NCBI RefSeq assembly: GCF_001637225.1
Contig: NZ_LVJI01000053.1
Location: forward strand, 1-64,000
Direction of reading: 5' to 3'
Length of the DNA: 64,000 nucleotides
Source of the DNA: Paenibacillus antarcticus
Lineage (GTDB): Bacteria; Bacillota; Bacilli; Paenibacillales; Paenibacillaceae
The position numbers were made by a program, and so were the translations under genes. The notes below the pieces were generated by a model. That model did not search any database. It worked only from the letters and a program-made list of their open reading frames with translations, and was not told the DNA's origin. Below are positions 8,723 to 18,006 of the stretch, piece by piece (within the stretch, counting starts at the first letter, position 1; every line of letters starts with the position of its first letter).

Positions 8723-9491
8723 CGATGAGGCACCTATTCTTAATAACTTGAACAGAGTGCTTCCTTGGCAGGAAATGGGGATGACTGTTACCGGCATGGC
8801 GCGCAGTGGGATGGAGGCTCTGCTTATTGCAGAGGTGGAGCGTCCTGATCTCGTACTATGCGACATACGTATGCCTGTAATGGACGGATTAACGTTTGTC
8901 GGAAAGTTACGCGAGATGGGTCTGAACAGTGAGGTATTGTTAATTACAGGTTATCAGGAATTTGATTACGCACGTGAGGCTATACGACTTGGTGTAAAGG
9001 ATTACATTTGTAAACCGATTCATTATGAGGAATTAGAAAATAAGATCAGAGATATCGGTGTACAGATCCGAAGTAAACAATTCAAAGATAAGTTGTATAA
9101 TACAATTCCTCTGTTTAAAGAGGTCCCGACTGATGAGAATGAAAGTACTAAGAAAACAACGGAGCAGCTTATGAATACAGCTGTTCAGTATATTACTGAA
9201 CGCCTGAATTCAGATATTGGTATCGAAGAGATGGCCGCCATGCTTGGAATTAGTTGTAGCTACTTTTGTTTGTTGTTTAAGAATCGCTTTTCCATGACTT
9301 TTGTGGAATATGTGACGCTCCAACGGATGACAGCCGCCAAATTCATGTTGGCTAACAGTGACAAAAGTATCTCAACCATCGGTTCTGGAGTAGGTTATCA
9401 GGAACGGCGTTATTTCACAAAGGTATTCCAGAAGCAGACAGGGATGTCTCCCAAAGAATACCGGGACCATAACCGTGCTGATGTTCGTTGA
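8700..9491 (+). CDS. Response regulator with AraC-type DNA-binding domain, YesN family
   Basis: 263 residues. The receiver domain has the acidic pair DDE near residues 8-10, phospho-acceptor Asp55 (CDIRMPVMDG) and Lys105 (ICKPI). After a short linker comes an AraC/XylS double helix-turn-helix from about residue 155 (IGIEEMAAMLGISCSYF ... GYQERRYFTKVF). YesN proteins are often about 500 residues with a long middle region, which is largely missing here. The ATG at 8700 follows AGGGGGAA. It is last in the importer operon and probably activates it. Confidence 0.92.
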   Translation: MLKVLLVDDEAPILNNLNRVLPWQEMGMTVTGMARSGMEALLIAEVERPDLVLCDIRMPVMDGLTFVGKLREMGLNSEVLLITGYQEFDYAREAIRLGVKDYICKPIHYEELENKIRDIGVQIRSKQFKDKLYNTIPLFKEVPTDENESTKKTTEQLMNTAVQYITERLNSDIGIEEMAAMLGISCSYFCLLFKNRFSMTFVEYVTLQRMTAAKFMLANSDKSISTIGSGVGYQERRYFTKVFQKQTGMSPKEYRDHNRADVR

Positions 9492-9556
9492 GTTATATGA
9501 CGCTGAGAAATAGATCTAGTCTAATAGGAAGACTCCTTGTTCTTAGGTTCGAGGAA

Positions 9557-9607
9557 AGAGACGATTACCCTGTGCTTATGCATGAAGGATGATCGTCTCT
9601 TTTTTTT
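9557..9607 (+). terminator. Terminator of the ABC importer/two-component operon
   Basis: Stem AGAGACGAT / ATCGTCTCT followed by eight T residues. Confidence 0.9.
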
Positions 9608-9759
9608 ATAATAGAGAGAGCGATCATTAGTCTACATTTTATTAAATATATTTTTACTCAGAGACGGTATTTCTAGCAATCATAGACTTACCTATGAGTT
9701 TTTCATATAATAAAGAGACGAATACATATGTTCGCTTTATGATGAGGGAGAGATTGATT

Positions 9760-10263
9760 TTGCGCATTTTAGGAATTGACCCGGGTATTGCTATTGTCGG
9801 ATTTGGTGTTGTTGACAAAGAGGGAAGCAAAATCACACCGGTTCAATATGGAAGTATTCAGACGGTAGCTCATACGCCAGAAGAAGATCGATTGTTACAT
9901 GTGTACGAAGGTATGGTACAGTTGATAGATAAATATAAACCTGATACGGTCGCATTCGAGAAGTTATTCTTTAATCGAAATGTGACAACGGCAATGATCG
10001 TAAGTCAAGCACGTGGTGTGATGATTCTAGCGGCTGTGCAAAAAGGACTTCCAATTGGAGAGTATACGCCGTTACAGGTGAAACAAGCTGTTGTTGGATA
10101 TGGAAAGGCTGAAAAAAAGCAGGTTCAGGAGATGGTGCGTATTTACTTGCGCTTGAAAGAAGTTCCTAAACCTGATGATGTTGCAGATGCCTTAGCTGTC
10201 GCCATATGTCATGCACATTCATATACTTTAAATTCAATGTTAAATGAGGTATTGCGGAAATGA
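9760..10263 (+). CDS. ruvC: Holliday junction resolvase RuvC
   Basis: A 167-residue endonuclease that cuts Holliday junctions together with RuvAB. The catalytic acidic residues are visible: Asp7 (LGIDPG), Glu67 (FEKLFF), and Asp140/Asp143 (PDDVADALA). I start it at the TTG at 9760, with GAGGGA ten bases upstream, because this gives the standard MRILGIDPG start. Two ATGs 15-18 bases earlier (MMRERLIL...) are an alternative. First gene of ruvC-ruvA-ruvB; its stop overlaps ruvA by four bases. Confidence 0.95.
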   Translation: MRILGIDPGIAIVGFGVVDKEGSKITPVQYGSIQTVAHTPEEDRLLHVYEGMVQLIDKYKPDTVAFEKLFFNRNVTTAMIVSQARGVMILAAVQKGLPIGEYTPLQVKQAVVGYGKAEKKQVQEMVRIYLRLKEVPKPDDVADALAVAICHAHSYTLNSMLNEVLRK

Positions 10264-10874
10264 TTGATTTCTTAACAGGGCCTGTTGTTCATTTGGAAAG
10301 TGATTATGTAGTATTAGATGTCCGTGGTGTGGGATATCGTGTGTTTTGTCCCAATCCTTATGTTTTTGCAAAGGCTGAAGGTGAAGTTACGATTTATATT
10401 CATCAAAATGTTCGTGAAGATGCAATATTATTATTTGGTTTCCCAACACGTGATGAGCAGAAGTTATTCCGGAAGTTAATTGAGGTATCTGGTATTGGAC
10501 CAAAGGTTGCCCTTGGCATACTAAGTGGTGGTAATCCTGATCTTGTGGTGTCAGCCATTTTCCAAGAGAATATTACATTCTTAACTAAGCTACCCGGTAT
10601 TGGAAAGAAAACGGCTCAGAGAATGATTCTTGACTTGAAGGACAAGTTGGAAGGCTTTGGGACAGGTGCAATCTTGGGTGGTTTGTTCACGGTTCCGGAA
10701 CCTCAAGAGGGAGATGGATCTTCTTGGTCTGAAGCAAGGGAAGGCTTGAAAGCCTTAGGTTATACAGAAACAGAGCTTGATGGCGTATGGTTAAAAATTA
10801 AAGATGATGTCTCATATGAAGACACGATTGACGTCTTAATGAAGCGGGCTCTCAAACTGCTCTATGCGGGCTAA
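10260..10874 (+). CDS. ruvA: Holliday junction branch migration protein RuvA
   Basis: A 204-residue junction-binding subunit. N-terminal OB-fold (MIDFLTGPVV...GVGYRVF), two helix-hairpin-helix motifs (SGIGPKVALGIL and PGIGKKTAQRMI), an acidic linker, and a C-terminal helical domain (AREGLKALGYTETEL) that contacts RuvB. The ATGA overlap with ruvC implies coupled translation. Confidence 0.96.
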   Translation: MIDFLTGPVVHLESDYVVLDVRGVGYRVFCPNPYVFAKAEGEVTIYIHQNVREDAILLFGFPTRDEQKLFRKLIEVSGIGPKVALGILSGGNPDLVVSAIFQENITFLTKLPGIGKKTAQRMILDLKDKLEGFGTGAILGGLFTVPEPQEGDGSSWSEAREGLKALGYTETELDGVWLKIKDDVSYEDTIDVLMKRALKLLYAG

Positions 10875-10893
10875 GGAATAGGAGCGATAGTGA

Positions 10894-11901
10894 ATGGAAG
10901 ACCGTATCATATCAGCAAACATGATGATGGAAGATCAGGCGGTGGAGCTCAGTCTTCGCCCTCGATATTTGGCAGAATATATTGGTCAGAATCAAGTGAA
11001 GGAAAATTTAAAAATTTATATTGAGGCAGCTAAAATGCGCAAAGAGGCACTGGATCATGTGCTTTTATATGGTCCGCCTGGACTTGGTAAGACTACGCTT
11101 GCTAATATCATAGCTAACGAACTAGGGGTGAATTTGCGGACAACGTCCGGGCCAGCCATTGAACGCCCAGGAGATTTGGCTGCATTACTGACGAATCTTC
11201 AAGAAGGGGATGTATTGTTCATTGACGAAATTCACCGTCTGCACCGAACAGTAGAGGAAGTAATGTATCCAGCGATGGAGGATTTCGCGCTCGATATCAT
11301 GATTGGTAAGGGACCAAGTGCGCGCTCAGTTAGATTAGATCTACCTCCTTTCACTTTAATAGGAGCAACAACGCGTGCAGGATTGTTATCCGCACCGCTA
11401 CGTGATCGATTTGGTGTAGTCAGCCGTCTTGAATTTTATAGTGTGGATGAGCTTAGTTACATCGTGTCAAGAGGTGCTGATATATTTGGAATTGAGATTG
11501 TGGGCGATGCTGCCGATGAGATAGCGCTTAGGGCACGGGGGACACCTCGGATTGCCAATCGTCTATTGAAACGAGTTAGGGACTATGCGCAGGTGCGTGG
11601 AGATGGGATGATCACAAGAGATATTGCAGATCAAGCACTCCAAATGCTACAAGTAGACCCTAGAGGTCTGGATCTCATTGACTACAAGATACTTCATACT
11701 ATGATTACCAGCTTTCGTGGGGGTCCAGTTGGATTGGATACGATTGCTGCAACAATCGGAGAAGAGAGTCAAACGATTGAAGATGTGTACGAACCCTATT
11801 TAATGCAGATTGGATTTCTACAACGTACTCCACGAGGGAGAATGGTGTCACCTGCTGCATATCAACATTTAGGATTGCCACAGCCCCCTCAGCAGAAGTA
11901 A
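10894..11901 (+). CDS. ruvB: Holliday junction branch migration ATPase RuvB
   Basis: A 335-residue AAA+ motor. N-terminal LRPRYLAEYIGQ, Walker A GPPGLGKTT at residues 60-68, Walker B FIDEIHRL near 110, sensor/arginine-finger region TTRAGLLSAPLRDRFG, and a C-terminal winged helix (GGPVGLDTIA...RTPRGR). Length is normal for the family. It drives branch migration at RuvA-bound junctions. Lies 19 bases after ruvA. Confidence 0.97.
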   Translation: MEDRIISANMMMEDQAVELSLRPRYLAEYIGQNQVKENLKIYIEAAKMRKEALDHVLLYGPPGLGKTTLANIIANELGVNLRTTSGPAIERPGDLAALLTNLQEGDVLFIDEIHRLHRTVEEVMYPAMEDFALDIMIGKGPSARSVRLDLPPFTLIGATTRAGLLSAPLRDRFGVVSRLEFYSVDELSYIVSRGADIFGIEIVGDAADEIALRARGTPRIANRLLKRVRDYAQVRGDGMITRDIADQALQMLQVDPRGLDLIDYKILHTMITSFRGGPVGLDTIAATIGEESQTIEDVYEPYLMQIGFLQRTPRGRMVSPAAYQHLGLPQPPQQK

Positions 11902-11929
11902 ATAATCTATCTCAGAGAGGAGAAATTCA

Positions 11930-14044
11930 ATGTTTCTTCATATGAAAAGTAAAGCGTTGAAATGGTTCTGTAAAGGAATGCTAGTCGCTGCTGTCGGAAC
12001 AGCTTGTTTACCTTTCCATGATAATAAGGTTATGGCAGCAGGACTCATACCAGATTCCATACGAGTAGCGATGTTTCTGGATTTAGGAAATACGTACAAA
12101 TCAACGACACAAGCTGTAACCCTTCAGTCTGTAGCTCCTTGGAGTGCAGGATTTAATGGGAATGACGGTTATCATTCTTTGATTAATATCTCGCAATCAA
12201 CACAAGTGCGTTTCAGTCTTGATTCATTTCGAGTTAAAGTATTAGAGACGAAGGATTGGAAAACAGCGACGGCAGCATCACAGAAGCTGTCTGCAACGAA
12301 TGATAAACCGTTACTATTCAGTTCAACACTTGGAGGAAGTACGGTATATCAATTGTACACAGGACCTTATGCAACTGAACAAGCGGGTAGAGAGGCTGGA
12401 AATCGTGTAACACAAACCGCATCCGCTCAATTGAACGGTCAAGTGCCTTCTCTTAAGGGAAGTAAACATTGGTCTGCAGGTGTTTATAGTACGCAAGCTG
12501 AAGCGCAGACTCAGCAACAAACCATTCAATCTGCTGGATTTGATGCCATGACTGTTCTTCAGAGCGTACCTTCTGTCGGAACCCAATATGCAGTATGGGT
12601 AGGAGAAGCTGCTAATGATCATGAACTGGCAGGTATTCAACAGGAGATGAGTCAACGTATACCCACCGTGACTTTATCAAATGTAGATTCTTCGATTCCA
12701 GCACTTATCATGCGTCAAGATGTTGGAGTAAACCTTACTTCACTCCAAACGATAGATCATTATCAGATAAGTGGTGACACATCGAAACTGTGGATTCCAG
12801 AACAATCGAATGGGATACAAGTCACAGAAAGATCCAAACGTATTTATCGTGGTAATTGGGAAATAAGTTCATATAATGGGCAGATCGCTTTGGTAAATGA
12901 AGTTCCTCTAGAACAATATTTGTACTCTGTTGTTGGCGCAGAAGTGCCTTCATCATGGCCTAGTGAGGCATTGAAGACACAAGCAGTGGCTGCACGTAGT
13001 TATGCTATTTTTCAGAGAAATAAATATAAAGTAGCGGATGTAGTCGATACAACGCTAAGCCAAGTATATAATGGAACAAGTTCTGAAGCAGCCAGTGTTA
13101 CTAAAGCTGTTGATGATACTCAGGGAGAAATCCTTATGAAGGATGGTAAGGTAGTTGAGGCCATCTTCTCATCCAACAGCGGCGGGGTAACCGCAGATTC
13201 TAGTGAGGTATGGAATAGTAACAATAATACCTTTACAACTGTCACAAGTGAAGGTGATTTATCTGCACAAAAGAGTCTTAAAATGTGGTATCATATTTTG
13301 TTGAATAATGGACAAACAGGTTATGTTCGTGAAGATAACGTGAAGGAATTGTCCACCACAACAGCCTCAGGACTTGCTCAGTTAACGGTAACATCCACGG
13401 ATACGAATGTTCGTGTAATTCCGTTAGTTCAATCCAATGTTCCTGCAGTGAGTAAACTTAATCCCGGTAATACGGCAGTTATTCTCGATAAAGTCGCCGA
13501 ATCTAACACCTATTCATGGGTAAGAGGTCCGTATACTTCAGCCAAACTACTTAAGGCAATGAAGGGGAAGGGTACATTAGTATTACCTTCTACCATTAAC
13601 TCACTGGATGTTACGAGACGAGGACCATCGGGTCGGGTTGTAGAACTGCAGGTAAATGGACAAATCTTGGATGTGAAGTATCCGGATATGTTCCGATCTG
13701 CATTAAATGGATTACCAAGTACATTGTTTGATATTGCATCTACAGGAAGTTATACTGTATTAGGTTCAGATGGCACAACGGTAAAAGCATCAACATCTTC
13801 TAAGACTTCTGTGATCTCGGCTTCGGGGACGGTCAGTCTTAATGGTACCGGAATGGTTATCATGAATAGTGAATCTAAGGCAAATGTATTAGATGCTAGT
13901 GATAAGTTTATATTTATCGGGCAAGGAAACGGTCATGGTCTAGGACTTTCTCAATGGGGAGCCAAAGGTATGGCAGATGCAGGAAATGGTTATCAGGATA
14001 TTTTGAAACACTATTATCAAAATGTCACTATCGCTAAGGAATGA
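11930..14044 (+). CDS. SpoIID/LytB-domain protein with SPOR-like repeats
   Basis: A 704-residue exported protein. Signal sequence at about residues 1-37, two SPOR-like segments at about 100-250 (VYQLYTGPYATEQAGRE and HWSAGVYSTQAEAQTQ), the SpoIID core from about 320 (EVPLEQYLYSVVGAEVPSSW, then TQAVAARSYA) and the typical end GQGNGHGLGLSQWGAKGM. SpoIID is a lytic transglycosylase acting on denuded glycan during engulfment, and SPOR domains bind such glycan. It sits between ruvB and queA with the queA ribosome site overlapping its stop. Precise role, sporulation or division, is not shown by sequence. Confidence 0.85.
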   Translation: MFLHMKSKALKWFCKGMLVAAVGTACLPFHDNKVMAAGLIPDSIRVAMFLDLGNTYKSTTQAVTLQSVAPWSAGFNGNDGYHSLINISQSTQVRFSLDSFRVKVLETKDWKTATAASQKLSATNDKPLLFSSTLGGSTVYQLYTGPYATEQAGREAGNRVTQTASAQLNGQVPSLKGSKHWSAGVYSTQAEAQTQQQTIQSAGFDAMTVLQSVPSVGTQYAVWVGEAANDHELAGIQQEMSQRIPTVTLSNVDSSIPALIMRQDVGVNLTSLQTIDHYQISGDTSKLWIPEQSNGIQVTERSKRIYRGNWEISSYNGQIALVNEVPLEQYLYSVVGAEVPSSWPSEALKTQAVAARSYAIFQRNKYKVADVVDTTLSQVYNGTSSEAASVTKAVDDTQGEILMKDGKVVEAIFSSNSGGVTADSSEVWNSNNNTFTTVTSEGDLSAQKSLKMWYHILLNNGQTGYVREDNVKELSTTTASGLAQLTVTSTDTNVRVIPLVQSNVPAVSKLNPGNTAVILDKVAESNTYSWVRGPYTSAKLLKAMKGKGTLVLPSTINSLDVTRRGPSGRVVELQVNGQILDVKYPDMFRSALNGLPSTLFDIASTGSYTVLGSDGTTVKASTSSKTSVISASGTVSLNGTGMVIMNSESKANVLDASDKFIFIGQGNGHGLGLSQWGAKGMADAGNGYQDILKHYYQNVTIAKE

Positions 14045-14050
14045 CGACAC

Positions 14051-15079
14051 ATGGATGTAGAGTTATATAATTTTGAACTACCAGATGAATTGATTGCTCA
14101 GACACCACTTCTAGAACGAAGCTCATCTCGATTGCTAACGTTGAATAAAGAAGATGGTAAGACGGAACATCATACATTTAAAGACATTACGGAATATCTT
14201 AAGTCAGGTGACACACTTGTATTGAATGATACTCGGGTTATCCCGGCAAGATTGTTTGGTGTGAAAGAGGATACGGGTGCTAAAGCAGAGGTTCTACTAC
14301 TTAAGAATCTGGGAGAAGATCGCTGGGAAGCGTTAGTGAAGCCAGGGAAAAAGCTGAAACAAGGAAATATTATTGTATTTAGTGATGAACTTAAAGCGGT
14401 AATTGAGTCTGAAAGTGATATGGGAGGTAGAGTACTCAAGTTTACGTATAATGGAGTATTTCAAGAAATCCTTGATCTGCTTGGACAAATGCCTCTTCCG
14501 CCATATATTAAAGACAAGCTTGATGATCGTGAACGTTATCAGACGGTGTACGCTCGTCATGAGGGTTCAGCAGCGGCGCCTACAGCAGGGCTTCATTTTA
14601 CAGAGGAATTACTCGATGATATTCGTGCTAAAGGTGTTTCGGTAGCCTTTATTACATTGCATGTGGGATTAGGAACATTTCGACCGATGTCGGTGGAGCG
14701 TGTAGAAGACCACGTGATGCATGAAGAGTATTATTCACTTTCTCAGGAAACGGCAGATCTACTAAATGATACTCGTCAAGCTGGGGGTAGAATTATTGCA
14801 GTAGGCACAACAACATGTCGAACTCTAGAGACGGTTGGGCAGCAATGTGCTGGAGGACCTTTGAAGGAAAGTAGTGGTTGGACTAGTATCTTCATGTTCC
14901 CGGGGTATGAGTTTACGGTAGTAAATGCTTTAATTACAAACTTTCATCTTCCGAAATCTACATTAGTTATGCTAGTGAGTGCCTTAGCAGGGCGAGAACA
15001 TATTCTCGAAGCGTACAAGCAAGCTGTGAATGAGAGATATCGATTCTTCAGCTTTGGTGATGCTATGTTTATTTATTGA
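14051..15079 (+). CDS. queA: S-adenosylmethionine:tRNA ribosyltransferase-isomerase
   Basis: A 342-residue enzyme that transfers the ribosyl part of AdoMet to preQ1 in tRNA, giving epoxyqueuosine at position 34. Family motifs: YELPDELIAQTP-like start (FELPDELIAQTPLLERSSSR), NDTRVIPARL, APTAGLHFTEELL, HVGLGTFRP and TNFHLPKSTL. It starts seven bases after the SpoIID-type gene, with AAGGA overlapping that gene's stop, and is followed by tgt, the preceding step of the pathway. Confidence 0.97.
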   Translation: MDVELYNFELPDELIAQTPLLERSSSRLLTLNKEDGKTEHHTFKDITEYLKSGDTLVLNDTRVIPARLFGVKEDTGAKAEVLLLKNLGEDRWEALVKPGKKLKQGNIIVFSDELKAVIESESDMGGRVLKFTYNGVFQEILDLLGQMPLPPYIKDKLDDRERYQTVYARHEGSAAAPTAGLHFTEELLDDIRAKGVSVAFITLHVGLGTFRPMSVERVEDHVMHEEYYSLSQETADLLNDTRQAGGRIIAVGTTTCRTLETVGQQCAGGPLKESSGWTSIFMFPGYEFTVVNALITNFHLPKSTLVMLVSALAGREHILEAYKQAVNERYRFFSFGDAMFIY

Positions 15080-15157
15080 GAAATAGGAAACGGTAAGATT
15101 AACAGTTCTACTTAAGTTCTAAATGAATGTTATATAAGGAAGGAATACAAATACACT

Positions 15158-16297
15158 ATGGTAGCAGCAATTACTTATGAACATATTAAAACATGTAAAC
15201 AATCAGGAGCTCGTCTAGGTCGTGTTCATACACCTCATGGTATTATTGAGACACCTACATTTATGCCTGTAGGGACATTGGCGACGGTTAAAACGATGAG
15301 CCCAGAAGAATTAAAGCAAATGGATGCGCAGATTATTCTCAGCAATACCTATCATTTATTTCTACGTCCAGGTCACGACATTATTCGCGAAGCGGGTGGG
15401 CTTCACAAATTTATGAATTGGGATCGACCTATTTTGACAGATAGCGGTGGATTTCAAGTGTTTAGTCTTAGTGAAATGCGCAAAATCACGGAAGAAGGCG
15501 TTCATTTCCGCTCTCACTTGAATGGTGATAAATTATTCTTGTCTCCAGAAGTTGCTATGGAAATTCAGAATGCACTGGGATCAGATATCATGATGGCATT
15601 CGATGAATGTCCACCTTATCCAGCAGAATATGATTATCTAAAGAAATCACTTGAAAGAACATCTCGTTGGGCTGAACGTTGTTTAGAGAGTCATGCTCGT
15701 CCGAATGATCAAGGGCTATTCGCAATTGTTCAAGGTGGGATGTATGAAGATTTACGTAAGCAGAGTGCACGCGATTTGACTTCCATGGATTTCCCGGGGT
15801 ATGCTATTGGTGGACTCAGCGTAGGTGAATCTAAGAAATTAATGTATGATGTATTGGATTACACAATTCCATTGCTTCCAAGCAATAAGCCTCGTTATTT
15901 GATGGGTGTTGGATCTCCCGATGCTCTGATCGAAGGTTCTATTCGTGGAGTGGATATGTTTGACTGCGTTCTACCAACACGTATCGCTCGTAATGGGACA
16001 ACAATGACAAGCGAAGGAAGAGTTGTAATCCGTAACGCTAAGTATGCTCGTGATTACGGTCCATTAGATCCAGCATGTGATTGTTATACATGTAAGAACT
16101 ACTCGAGAGCTTACTTGCGGCATTTGATTAAGGCAGATGAAACCTTTGGTCTGAGACTGACTACATACCATAACCTGCACTTCTTGCTAGAATTAATGCG
16201 CAAGGTTCGTCAGAGTATTATGGACGACAGACTACTTGATTTTCGTGATGAGTTTTTTGAACAGTATGGGCTTTATGAGAACCTTAAAGGGTTCTAG
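15158..16297 (+). CDS. tgt: Queuine/preQ1 tRNA-guanine transglycosylase
   Basis: A 379-residue enzyme that exchanges G34 for preQ1 in tRNA-Asp, -Asn, -His and -Tyr. TDSGGFQVFSL carries the general acid-base Asp near residue 95; FDCVLPTRIARNG carries the nucleophile Asp near 269. Zinc ligands are Cys307, Cys309, Cys312 and His338. Near-identical in layout to B. subtilis Tgt. AAGGAAGGA lies somewhat far (about 13 bases) upstream of the ATG. I saw no preQ1 riboswitch in the 78 bases before it. Confidence 0.98.
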   Translation: MVAAITYEHIKTCKQSGARLGRVHTPHGIIETPTFMPVGTLATVKTMSPEELKQMDAQIILSNTYHLFLRPGHDIIREAGGLHKFMNWDRPILTDSGGFQVFSLSEMRKITEEGVHFRSHLNGDKLFLSPEVAMEIQNALGSDIMMAFDECPPYPAEYDYLKKSLERTSRWAERCLESHARPNDQGLFAIVQGGMYEDLRKQSARDLTSMDFPGYAIGGLSVGESKKLMYDVLDYTIPLLPSNKPRYLMGVGSPDALIEGSIRGVDMFDCVLPTRIARNGTTMTSEGRVVIRNAKYARDYGPLDPACDCYTCKNYSRAYLRHLIKADETFGLRLTTYHNLHFLLELMRKVRQSIMDDRLLDFRDEFFEQYGLYENLKGF

Positions 16298-16328
16298 AAT
16301 GCTGTAATTTATTTAAGGGGGAAATAAG

Positions 16329-16607
16329 ATGACTGAAATGATTCAATTACTTTGGCCGTTTGTTTTGATGTTTGCGATCTTTTACTTTTTATTAATTCGT
16401 CCGCAACAAAAGAAACAAAAAGCACGTGCTACGATGTTAAGAGCGCTGGGCAAGGGAGATAAGGTAGTAACCATTGGTGGTCTTCATGGCACAATCGTAG
16501 AAATCACTGATGATATTATTGTCCTTCTTGTTAATGATGCAACTAAGCTTACTTTTGACCGTAGCGCGATTAGCCAGGGTGTACGTACAGACGTAGAAAG
16601 TAAATAA
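16329..16607 (+). CDS. yajC: Sec translocase accessory subunit YajC
   Basis: 92 residues with a single N-terminal membrane segment (about 8-24), then LIRPQQKKQK and the conserved KGDKVVTIGGLHG and V....D...L soluble domain. YajC associates with SecDF-YidC. It follows tgt as in most bacteria and ends the ruvC-yajC operon at a strong terminator. AAGGGGGAAAT precedes the start. Confidence 0.95.
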   Translation: MTEMIQLLWPFVLMFAIFYFLLIRPQQKKQKARATMLRALGKGDKVVTIGGLHGTIVEITDDIIVLLVNDATKLTFDRSAISQGVRTDVESK

Positions 16608-16636
16608 ATTGTAATCTAAAATTTTTTGATAAATGT

Positions 16637-16684
16637 AAAAGAGGTTGTCCATGTTGTCAAATTGACAGTGGGACAACCTCTTTT
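16637..16684. terminator. Bidirectional terminator between yajC and the PAP2 gene
   Basis: 14-bp stem AAAAGAGGTTGTCC / GGACAACCTCTTTT with T-rich flanks on both strands. Confidence 0.9.
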
Positions 16685-16690
16685 ATGTGT

Positions 16691-17536
16691 CTATAAGGAT
16701 AGTTCCACATCTTTAGAACGATTCCTGTGGTGAAGTTTCTCCTCTTTCTTGAGGGTTGATTTAGCCCAATAAATACCTAAGGTAGTTGCTGTAATGCCTA
16801 GTAATGATCCAGCAATCATATCTGTTACCCAATGAATACCAAGATAGAAGATACTGAATAATACAATAACTGCACTTGTGGTCGTTATCATTCTCCAACG
16901 ACGATTGCCCGAACGAACAGCTAACAACATAATCGTCACAGAGATAGATGTATGAAGACTTGGGAAGCAATTGTCTAGACCAGAGAGGGGTCTATAGGAT
17001 TCCTCGAATCGAGGGAATACATCTAACATATGAAAAGTGACTCCAGAGAGTGGATAAGACCAGACTTCGCTCACTGGAAAAAAGAGATAAAAAGGAATGG
17101 CTACCGCATAATTAATAATGATGGCGAAGCATGTAGCATACACGAACAACTTATTCTTATTCAAGAGGTACACCCCAATTGAGGCAATCAACAGGGACTG
17201 AAAAACAATAACATAGAAGAACACACATATCTCTGTAATTATGGGATTATAGAAGAATTCTTGTAGATTTCTTACGAAATGACCTTCTATACCGAACACC
17301 CAGGGCGTGAAATCGGCTTGATAATTCATGTTTTTCTCAATTGTTAGTTCATATTTATTAATGAAAAGAATGCCTGCTACACTAATAAATAGAAATAGGA
17401 ATCTTCGAGAATATATAAGGGTATTTGCGAACTCTTTAATAACCTTAAATGGATTGCGAAGAGATCCTAGCCAAATTAGTATAATAACCATTGCTGTTGA
17501 AGCTAAAGTAATCGTTGCCATAGACTGGTAAAGCAC
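16691..17536 (-). CDS. PAP2-family membrane phosphatase
   Basis: A 281-residue polytopic membrane protein. The phosphatase signature is spread through the C-terminal half: CFPSLHTS (catalytic-site Ser-x-His) and FYLGIHWVTDMIAG (His...Asp). It resembles inositol-phosphorylceramide-synthase/PAP2-type enzymes that act on lipid phosphates or transfer head groups. I start it at GTG 17536, eight bases after AGAGGAGG; an upstream extension would run back into the neighbouring gene. Substrate unknown, probably an isoprenoid or phospholipid phosphate. Confidence 0.8.
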   Translation of the reverse strand: MLYQSMATITLASTAMVIILIWLGSLRNPFKVIKEFANTLIYSRRFLFLFISVAGILFINKYELTIEKNMNYQADFTPWVFGIEGHFVRNLQEFFYNPIITEICVFFYVIVFQSLLIASIGVYLLNKNKLFVYATCFAIIINYAVAIPFYLFFPVSEVWSYPLSGVTFHMLDVFPRFEESYRPLSGLDNCFPSLHTSISVTIMLLAVRSGNRRWRMITTTSAVIVLFSIFYLGIHWVTDMIAGSLLGITATTLGIYWAKSTLKKEEKLHHRNRSKDVELSL

Positions 17537-17610
17537 AAAAATAGCCTCCTCTTTATAAAATGACTGAAACCAGTGTACCACATAAATAAGGAAGAGACTA
17601 TTGTTGAAAA

Positions 17611-18006
17611 TTACATATTTTGTCTTAAGTTTACGCCAAACATGCCGCCAATCGCACCAATAACAAATGCAATACCTATCCAAAGAATATGCTCTAAACT
17701 TATTGAATTATCTAAAGCGAGAAAACCGATAATAACAATAATTAACCCGTAAAATATACCCGTTAAACCCCCGTTATACCATCCTTTTCGTCCTGAACGC
17801 TTACCAGAAACGATACCTCCTACTGCTGCTGAGAACATATGTATTAAATAAATATACACACCCAGATCATGTTCCTGCATTCCGCTTAACCATAAGAACA
17901 GAGATAGAATAAATGAACCCATCATCATCCAGAAAAATGCATAACAAAGTCCTGCAAGGATTGGGTTGGTAATTCTTAAAGAGATGAATTGACGAATAAA
18001 TTGCAT
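17611..18006 (-). CDS. YrzE/TIGR04086-type small membrane protein
   Basis: 131 residues with four predicted membrane segments, FFWMMMGSFILS, a Gly-rich turn GKRSGRKGWYNGG and a C-terminal GAIGGMFGVNLRQ. This matches the small Firmicutes family that lies beside yajC and spoVB in B. subtilis (YrzE). Function unknown. AAAGGAGG lies eight bases before the ATG. It heads a two-gene unit with the PAP2 gene. Confidence 0.75.
   Translation of the reverse strand: MQFIRQFISLRITNPILAGLCYAFFWMMMGSFILSLFLWLSGMQEHDLGVYIYLIHMFSAAVGGIVSGKRSGRKGWYNGGLTGIFYGLIIVIIGFLALDNSISLEHILWIGIAFVIGAIGGMFGVNLRQNM

Noticed and set aside
8378..8866. Long reverse-strand frame under the kinase/regulator junction
   Set aside because: It mirrors two well-supported genes, has no ribosome site and an unlikely composition.
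15080..15157. preQ1 riboswitch before tgt
   Set aside because: The short gap has no C-rich loop or A-rich tail pairing that would form the preQ1 pseudoknot.
17537..17683. N-terminal extension of the PAP2 protein
   Set aside because: It would run into the preceding gene and lacks a ribosome site, whereas GTG at 17536 has AGAGGAGG at good spacing.
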